DNA from: Talinum fruticosum
Lineage: Eukaryota > Streptophyta > Magnoliopsida > Caryophyllales > Talinaceae
Direction: 5' to 3'
NCBI GenBank assembly: GCA_021018815.1
Contig: JAITYX010000010.1
Coordinates: 7,703,501 to 7,767,500, forward strand
Length of the DNA stretch: 64,000 bases
Every line of letters begins with the position of its first letter. Positions within the stretch are counted from its first letter, which is position 1. Under the pieces are notes generated by a model, which saw only the letters and a program-made list of their open reading frames with translations, had not been told where the DNA came from and made no database searches. Of the stretch, positions 58,151 to 64,000 are shown piece by piece. The position numbers were made by a program, and so were the translations under genes.

Positions 58151-58819
58151 ACATCCTAATTCGGGGAGGACCATAACAATTAGAATCACGGGATAACTCT
58201 CAAAAGACAAGTTAAACTATCTAAGAATCCAGGAAAAAAACGAACGAGTTCACTACTACATATATGACTGGTTACTATGGTCGATTTACGATGGTTAAAA
58301 GGACAAACCGTCATGAAAAATGGACCGGTGGCATTTTTGTAAATAAGCGGTCTTTTATTATACCTATGACAACAGTTCTTTCATTGAACCGTAGTCATAA
58401 GTCAAATAGTAAACTCGTAAAATACGGTTCAATAAAAGAATCGTCATAATAGGGATACTTTTGACCATGGTTCTTTAATTGAACCATAGTAGAGGCACTT
58501 TTGACCACGATTCTATAATTGAACCATAGTTAAAAGAGTTCTCGTATACCTTCCCCCTCCCTTCTCTCATCCCCCTTATTTCTCTTTCCACAGTTCATTT
58601 CTCAAATCTAAAATCCACCCGCTTCTGTCTCTTTCCTCACTCTTCATCTTCCCCCAAATTCGCTACAATGGCTGACTACCCCTCCCCCCTCTCTTTCCTC
58701 TCTCCTTCATCACCGACAATGGCTGACTCCACCTGCACCGACAATTTCCTCACCGAAAAATCAGCTCGATCTCACCGTCCAATCACTTGACTTTCCTCGT
58801 TCCGAATTCGGCAGCCAAA

Positions 58820-59063
58820 ATGTTCATCGATTGTGATATTGCCGAGAATTCACCTTCTTCTTCCAAATTCATTGATTCACACCTCCATGTTTGGGCATCT
58901 CCCCAAGAGGTAATTATCCCTAAATCTCTCTCTTTGTTGTTTTCTATATGTTTTGTTTTCACAATTTTAATGGTTTCCATTTTTCTTCTTCTAGGATGAG
59001 AAATACCCTTATTTTCCAAACCAAGAACCCACCTTAACAAGGCATCTAGACTTCTTGCTTGGG
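58820..59063 (+). pseudogene. Captured exons of an amidohydrolase-2 family gene
   Basis: The frame from the ATG at 58820 ends KFIDSHLHVWASPQE at 58909, right at a splice donor (GAG|GTAATT). After an 85-bp AT-rich intron with acceptor TTCTTCTAG, the frame continues in phase from 58995 as DEKYPYFPNQEPTLTRHLDF then LLG, followed by another GT. The H-L-H metal-binding motif at the N-terminus and the KYPYFP.QEPTL stretch are characteristic of the plant amidohydrolase-2 (TIM-barrel metal hydrolase) protein. Only the first about 50 codons are present, so no enzyme can be made. The preceding sequence (58540-58820) is pyrimidine-rich and may include captured 5' leader. Confidence 0.75.
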
Positions 59064-59187
59064 GTACAATTCCTTTATTAATTCTTAATAGTTCATCCGT
59101 AGTTGGATTTCCCGCTTACGATCAGTTTAGTTATTATAACTTGACGGGTGTGCCATTTGATAATGTCGCTAAAGAATGTGAACGCTT

Positions 59188-59189
<2 letters not shown>

Positions 59190-59234
<45 letters not shown>
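59190..59234. repeat. (CT)n microsatellite
   Basis: About 22 CT units between the two captured gene fragments in E2. Confidence 0.95.
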
Positions 59235-59238
<4 letters not shown>

Positions 59239-59305
59239 TTGCTGCCATTGTTTTAAATTTCACGAGGTTTGACAGCCACCTCAATTGTCTTCTTATGTTT
59301 TGCAG

Positions 59306-59467
59306 CGAACTCTGCTGAAATCGATCCCTTCTTGTTTCGAGTTGAAATGTAGAGCTTACAACTTACTTGGTCAATGTTATCACCTCGTTGGGGCTATTCT
59401 CAATCAAAAGCAAATATTAAACAAGGGTCTCAAGCTTAGTCGATCTCTTGGTGATAGGCACTCGTAG
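59306..59467 (+). pseudogene. Captured exon resembling the cohesin loader subunit SCC4/MAU2
   Basis: After an acceptor-like 'tcttatgttttgcag' the frame reads TLLKSIPSCFELKCRAYNLL and GQCYHLVGAILNQKQIL, ending at a stop at 59465. This closely resembles an N-terminal TPR-region exon of plant SCC4/MAU2, which forms the cohesin loading complex with SCC2. The similarity is recalled, not searched. The fragment lies in the same orientation as the amidohydrolase exons, about 240 bases downstream, so one transcript could join the two unrelated fragments. Confidence 0.65.
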
Positions 59468-59708
59468 TTTTCCCTCTCCCTGTTATAAAAGACTATAATG
59501 TAAATAATATTGACTATGGTATCTGCTTTTAATTTTTAGATCCGTATTATAGATGTTTCTTTGTTTGGTATTCCTTCGCTCCTTTAGGTCTGTGTTCCTT
59601 TAGTTTTTCAGATGTTTATTTCTTTAGTTTTTTAGAGTTGACTTACTTTTCTTCATTCGTTGTTCTCCGCTCTCTTCCTCATTTTTAATTTTTAGATCTC
59701 GAAATTTT

Positions 59709-59751
59709 AGAGCTCCTTTAGATCTCAAAATTTCGGATCTAAAGGAGCTCT
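59709..59751. repeat. Inverted repeat (16-bp arms) followed by T-run
   Basis: AGAGCTCCTTTAGATC at 59709-59724 is the exact inverse of GATCTAAAGGAGCTCT at 59736-59751, with an 11-base loop and a T-run after it. It lies inside E2. Confidence 0.9.
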
Positions 59752-60239
59752 GTTTTTTTAAATAAGTCGGACCTATGACATCAATTCACATAAAGAACCA
59801 TCATTATAGGTTCATATATGACGACGGTTCTTTTGAAGAACCGTCTTCATATATTGACCTATGACTATGGTTTTTCTATAGAAGCTGTCGTCATAGGCCT
59901 TCTTTACTACGATTTTGAACCGTAGTAAAAGATGTCCACCTACAACGATGGCCACATACAGGGCTCCGGTTAACCGTAGTTAAAAGTGATTTCTGTAGTA
60001 GTGGTTTCCCGTTAAAAGTAGTCATTTTCCTGGGATAACAACCCTTATCCAAAACAACAAAAACTACATGCCGGAATTCCACAACAACCACACTATACAC
60101 ACCATTCATTCAACAAGTATACACCAATAATTAGTCAAAATAAATACATGCATTCTAACTAGGTGGCACAATCTTAGTTACCTCAACCATAAGTTTGAAT
60201 TGATAGACGGGTGAGCTCGCATTCGTGCTTGTCTAGGAT

Positions 60240-61644
60240 GAGAATGGATGTAAAGCATCCATGTTAGGTGCCAGGGGTTGGTGAAGTACGCCGTGAGGTG
60301 CTCCTTCATCTAGGCCTTTATCTCTTCCATCTACGCAGCCACTTGGGACTGCACTTGGGTGACCACTTAGGTCTCTATTTGAGACATCATTGCCTCCATA
60401 TCCGCTTGGATGGAAGAGACCGATCGCTTCTTTCTAACCCCGAAATGCTCAAGTATCCCCATCCTCCCACCGATGACTCGAACATGGTCGGGATGCTCAT
60501 CTCTATCTAGGGCCAAGGCTAACTTGTCCCTCCTCTCGGTGGAGTCGGGGATTTATGAAGTCGAGGTCCGTGATAAAGACTCCTGTAAGAAGAAAATAAA
60601 TTATCATTGAGCAACTCATATATTTAAAACTGATAAGTTCTCAAAATAAATAAAGAAATAGTAAAAAAACTCACGAGTAACTGCACAATAAATTGTATAT
60701 TGGTTGTAGTGAAGGTTCCATCTTTCTTCTTTCTTCTTTCTTCCTTTAACCCACAACTCGTTGCTCTCAATAGTGAGCTGCAAAGAATGCTGTGATGGCA
60801 CCTTCATCGGATCCGCTTTGAAATTATTGAAGCTTCCGGTTGTACAATTTCTTCTCCACCTTCACTTATTCCCCGGGACATATTATAGGGATATACATTG
60901 CTCTTAATCCTCTTCCGGTTGGCTTCACCTCATACATGAGCAAGTAATTAAGATAACAAAAATTTCCGTAAGTAAGACTAGAAATTTTAAATTATAAAGA
61001 AATTCTAAAGAAATTAACTCTAAAAAATATCGAGTAAATAAGACTTGTATAGAAAAAAAGAACAAATGTTAAATTACCTTGAATTCTAGAGAGGAGACAT
61101 ATGCTTAAAAAATCTTTCAGTCCTCCTCGGCTATGAAGTTGTAAACCTCTCGTGGTCTACCTTCTTCCTTGATCTCCCTTGTTTCGTAGACCTAAATAGC
61201 GGTAATGTGAGACTTGAAGTTTCTACATTTCTCTACCGCTGACATTAGGGTCTTGTGTTTCACCAATAGGATATCTCGATTCTTTAACGTCCAAGATGAA
61301 CATTTTTGAAACACAAGAATGATATGTGTTAGTATTAACCATTTACAATAAGTTGCAATTCTCGGTTGAGATGTAGTGTATTTACTCGTATATCATTCCA
61401 AAGGTTTTCCTTAACCGAATTTAGGACTCGTGCCCCAACTTCGTAGTAGATGTTGACATGTGTGCGAGTTGCCGCACTAACATAGCTTATAAGTGAGCTG
61501 CGTGATCACCTATTCGATTATGGTGCCTGTCGAATTGGACACGGGCAAGGAGAGTTGGATCATCTCTACTAAGTGTCAACTTCTCCTTGTTCATCATTAT
61601 TCGCCCCCTTGAATTCTTTGTAACTTGGGAAGGATCCATTTTAT
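60240..61644 (-). pseudogene. Ptta/En-Spm-type transposase-like gene of CACTA E1
   Basis: From the upstream end on the minus strand: SQVTKNSRGRIMMNKEKLTL and VQFDRHHNRIGDHAAHL (about 61490-61640), then VGARVLNSVKENLWNDIRVN (about 61380-61440), and, after a gap with introns or decay, TERRDKLALALDRDEHPDHV then RVIGGRMGILEHFGVRKKRS (60421-60540), and a Gln/Glu-rich coil (VSSIQADMEAMMSQIET). This is the domain order of plant Ptta/En/Spm (Transposase_24-like) proteins: 'G.....LG', 'W..VP..VK..LW..I', 'HP.RVRG.G...G...YFG', coiled tail. A stop interrupts the first segment, so it is a pseudogene. Confidence 0.7.
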
Positions 61645-62182
61645 ACTGCCACGGTTTAATTAGAATAACACAACTTAATTAGAATAAAATAGTTTTATTA
61701 GAATAACATAGTTATCACAATAAAAGTTGCAAAACCAAAAGCCAAGGAATCATTCTAATTCTAGACCTTGAGAGAAAACGTAAAATATCAAGAATCCTGG
61801 AAAAAAAAAACAACAAACGAGTTTCCCCTTATAAGTAGACATTTTTCCGGCATAACGACCTTCATTCTAAGCAACAAAAACAAACAACAACTAATTACTC
61901 AATGGCCACAAGCCGAAGTAATTTTATCTACCGGATGTCTTTGATAATTAAATTTCATAATAGTCTTCCCTCGTCATCACAACATATTTTGCACATAGTA
62001 TAAAATTTTTCTTCAAATCTACACAATATATAAGCAATTATACTCACAAGAAAAGAGCACGTGAAGAAAAGAGTATGCTATCGTATAGTACACAATTTAG
62101 CAATTGCACACGAGGTTGAAACCCTAAATTATAACTCGTTGTTAAAGGCTCATTGTTAAAAGTCATTTTTGTAGTAGTATCG

Positions 62183-62737
62183 ATAGAAAGAGAAAACCAA
62201 GGGATAGAGTTTGAGGAAATGAAGGGTCTTCGTATAACGAGTTGAGACCGAGGAGGAGAGAGAAAGGGGAAGTTTAGGTGATAGTAGAGTTCCGGTGTGG
62301 CAAAGAGTCTTCGCTTGCCCGAAAGAAATGAGAGGAAAATAGGCTGCGTGAAGAGCTTGAGGATGGTTACGGTTTCCGTTACGAGGAAGAAGTGAGTTTA
62401 GTGAAGGAAGGTGTAGGTTTGGCCGAAGGAGACCGAAGGATTGATATGTGAGAGAGAGGAAAATGGTCATGTGAGTGGCATGTGCAATACAAGGGCAAGA
62501 GGGTGAAGAGAGTTTATGCTCTTCTTATCATATTTCAGATTTTTCCACACCTCCTACGAAAATAAAACAAATTAAAGTAAAAATCCTAATTTAATAATTC
62601 TTACAAACAAAATAAGATGTAAAAAGGTATTAAAAATACCATATTTTTGGACTCAACAAGAACTGAATCGAGTTTCCCCACAAATGGTGTGCTTATCAAG
62701 CAAATGATACGACTTTTGAAAGAGCTTTTAAGGAAGG
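62183..62737. other. Spacer between CACTA elements E1 and E3
   Basis: The minus-strand frame at 62156-62470 is Ser/Leu-rich and overlaps the E1 end, so I do not trust it. Nothing else recognised. Confidence 0.4.
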
Positions 62738-64000
62738 AACTACTATAAGAACCACTTTTAACGACGGGTATTTAACGACGAGTTAATAGGACAAACCGTC
62801 ATGAAAATGGACCAGTGGCATTTATGTAAATATGAGGCATTGTTTAACACATATGACGACGGTTCTACTATGAGAACAGATCGTCATATGTATTGTTGAA
62901 TACATTTAACGACGGTTCTTTAACGGAACCGTCGTTGAATGTCACATATGACGATGGTTCGATGAAAGAACTGTAGTCATATGTCTTTCGGATGTAATTT
63001 AAAAGCCCAAGAACATTCCTGCTATTTCCACGCCCACTAACAATTTGCTCTCTAGTCTCTCGGTCTTATCGCTTTCTACGGTTTCTCTCCTCCATATACC
63101 TCCTCGATTTGGAATTCGTAACTTCCTCGCCGATCGACTTGAATTGGTAAGCCCTACATCCTCGTCGTTGTAGTTTCCTCTCTCTTAATTTTTCATTTCC
63201 GCATAGTTTCCACTCGTCTCTTTAAGTGTAGATCTCCCCAAACTAATTCTCGTTGTCAAGCCTCTCCTCACCCTTGTTTCGGTTCTTAGGTATGAATCTC
63301 TATCCTCTCTTATTTTTCGCTTTAAGTTATTTATAAAATGTATTATAATTAAATGTTGAATGTATTTGCGGTAATTATGTGAATGTTGAGAATGTGGGTA
63401 ATGTTTGAGATTGTTGAAATGTTGAATCTCTGTTGAAACGTTGAATATTGAGAATGTGGGTGCCATTTGTTTAGTTTATTAAGTTAGAAATTCGTGAAAT
63501 GTTTGATATTTTGAAAAATGGGTTTAGGAGTTTAGGATTTGACGTAATTTTAGCAAAATGTGTTTAGGGTTTTAGAGAAATAGAAAGATAATTTGGATAT
63601 AGGATCATTCCCAAAAACCTTCTAATAAAGATAAATTTGTATCCAAATTTGTTTATTTTGATGAGGTAATGTTGGGGTGAACTCATTTATCCAATTATCG
63701 AAATTCGTATCCAAATATGGTTAGAGTTTAGAGAAATAAAAATATTTATGGTTTAGGGTTTGAGGAAATAGAAAATTTTGTGGTTATATATTTAAGGATC
63801 AACAAGGAGAAAATATAAATGTAAAAATGTAAAAAAATTGGAAAGGTATTTGGATATAGGGATCTCCCCAATTACTTGTCATAAAGATAAATTTGTTATC
63901 GAATTTATTTATTTTGATGAGTTGAAGTTGGGGGTGGACTAATTTATCCAATTATCTAAATTTTCGATTTCCTTTTTGGTTGCAAGTTTGTTGTATTATA
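62738..64000 (+). mobile_element. CACTA element E3, left part (runs out of the window)
   Basis: The end AACTACTATAAGAACC at 62738 is one base from CACTACTATAAGAACC. The following phrase 'ggacaaaccgtcatgaaaatggacc.gtggcattt' is shared with the start of E2 (58301-58337), so the two are relatives. Three consecutive hairpins built from 'acgacggttc' and its inverse lie at 62855-62985. From about 63000 on there is a pyrimidine-rich leader, a possible splice donor near 63148, then AT-rich sequence in which I recognise no protein. Confidence 0.6.

Larger units (their letters stand above)
58251..60003 (+). mobile_element. CACTA element E2 (1753 bp), gene-capturing type
   Basis: The ends are perfect CACTACTACA at 58251 and TGTAGTAGTG at 59994-60003. 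The 3-bp duplication GTT flanks it at 58248-58250 and 60004-60006, and the flanking host phrase (aggaaaaaaacgaacgaGTTtccc...) has an uninterrupted relative at about 61798-61835 in E1, which confirms the insertion. Subterminal hairpin-like repeats of 'accatagt/actatggt' occupy about 58260-58530 and 59770-59990. No transposase is encoded. The interior carries host-like exon fragments (58820-59063 and 59306-59467). A non-autonomous Pack-type CACTA is the simplest reading. Confidence 0.85.
56096..62179 (-). mobile_element. CACTA element E1, degenerate, hosting E2
   Basis: The left end is CACTACTACAGGAACC at 56096. The right end is gtagtagta at 62171-62179, the inverse of CACTACTAC with one change. 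The flanks TGG (56093-56095) and TCG (62180-62182) could be a decayed 3-bp duplication. Subterminal arrays of 'ttactacggtt' and its inverse lie at 56120-56450. Minus-strand genes inside are a Ulp1-like protease (57000-58150) and a Ptta/En-Spm-type gene (60240-61644). A 53-bp phrase around 'cctcacgcaaaatagtatgg' is tandemly repeated at about 56600-56700. The two ends differ in subterminal motif, so they may come from two related elements. Confidence 0.6.

Noticed and set aside
11221..59234. TA, TAA and CT runs as possible CRISPR arrays or regulatory arrays
   Set aside because: They are simple microsatellites without spacers. A plant nuclear sequence has no CRISPR.
62156..62470. Minus-strand frame of 104 codons at the end of E1
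   Set aside because: It runs across the transposon end and is Ser/Leu/Pro-rich without a domain.

Overview
This is a transposon-dense stretch of plant nuclear DNA, most likely from a eudicot. The evidence is Ty3/gypsy and Ty1/copia retrotransposons with plant-type primer binding sites, plant LINEs with zinc-knuckle ORF1 and RVT/zf-RVT domains, CACTA elements with Ulp1-like and Ptta/En-Spm-type genes, and many TA/TAA/CT microsatellites. I see no intact host gene, rRNA or tRNA. Almost every coding remnant carries stops and frameshifts.

Layout. Positions 1-22214 look like one degenerate Tat-type Ty3/gypsy element on the minus strand. Its 3' LTR begins at the left edge (1-128). Two antisense (plus-strand) accessory ORFs follow, a plant-mobile-domain (PMD) gene at 1077-3478 and a DUF7745-like gene at 3976-5654. 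Then come integrase, RNase H, RT, protease and gag from 6123 up to 15392, a leader with 281-bp tandem repeats, a PBS at 17416-17435 and a large 5' LTR (17438-22214). Three insertions lie inside it: two copies of a 2.8-3.0 kb 'TGTAACA...' family (10405-13387 minus; 17768-20563 plus), which are probably solo LTRs, and a 646-bp element made of degenerate TTCGGGT repeats (15470-16115). A second LTR-like copy (22215-23318) and a second TTCGGGT element (23954-24577) lie to the right.

Positions 25209-42528 are a Ty1/copia element (copia A, minus strand, 5-bp target duplication ACTCC). A complete SIRE-like copia B (27939-38633, two 1539-bp LTRs, target duplication GTGTC) has split its integrase region. 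An oppositely oriented solo LTR of the B family (39320-40890) interrupts it again.

Positions 42845-50392 are a degenerate LINE on the minus strand. A second, plus-strand LINE follows at 50640-54800, so the two lie head to head. A PBS plus LTR remnant of another gypsy element (tRNA-Asp type PBS, Athila-like) is at 55301-56095.

Positions 56096-64000 are CACTA transposons. A minus-strand element E1 (56096-62179) has a Ulp1-like protease gene and a Ptta/En-Spm transposase-like gene. A small element E2 (58251-60003, target duplication GTT) is nested in it, and E3 begins at 62738. E2 is the most interesting object here. It carries exon fragments that resemble two unrelated host genes, an amidohydrolase-2 family gene and the cohesin loader subunit SCC4/MAU2, in the same orientation. 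It therefore looks like a gene-capturing (Pack-type) CACTA element. All family assignments come from reading translations by eye; no database search was run.
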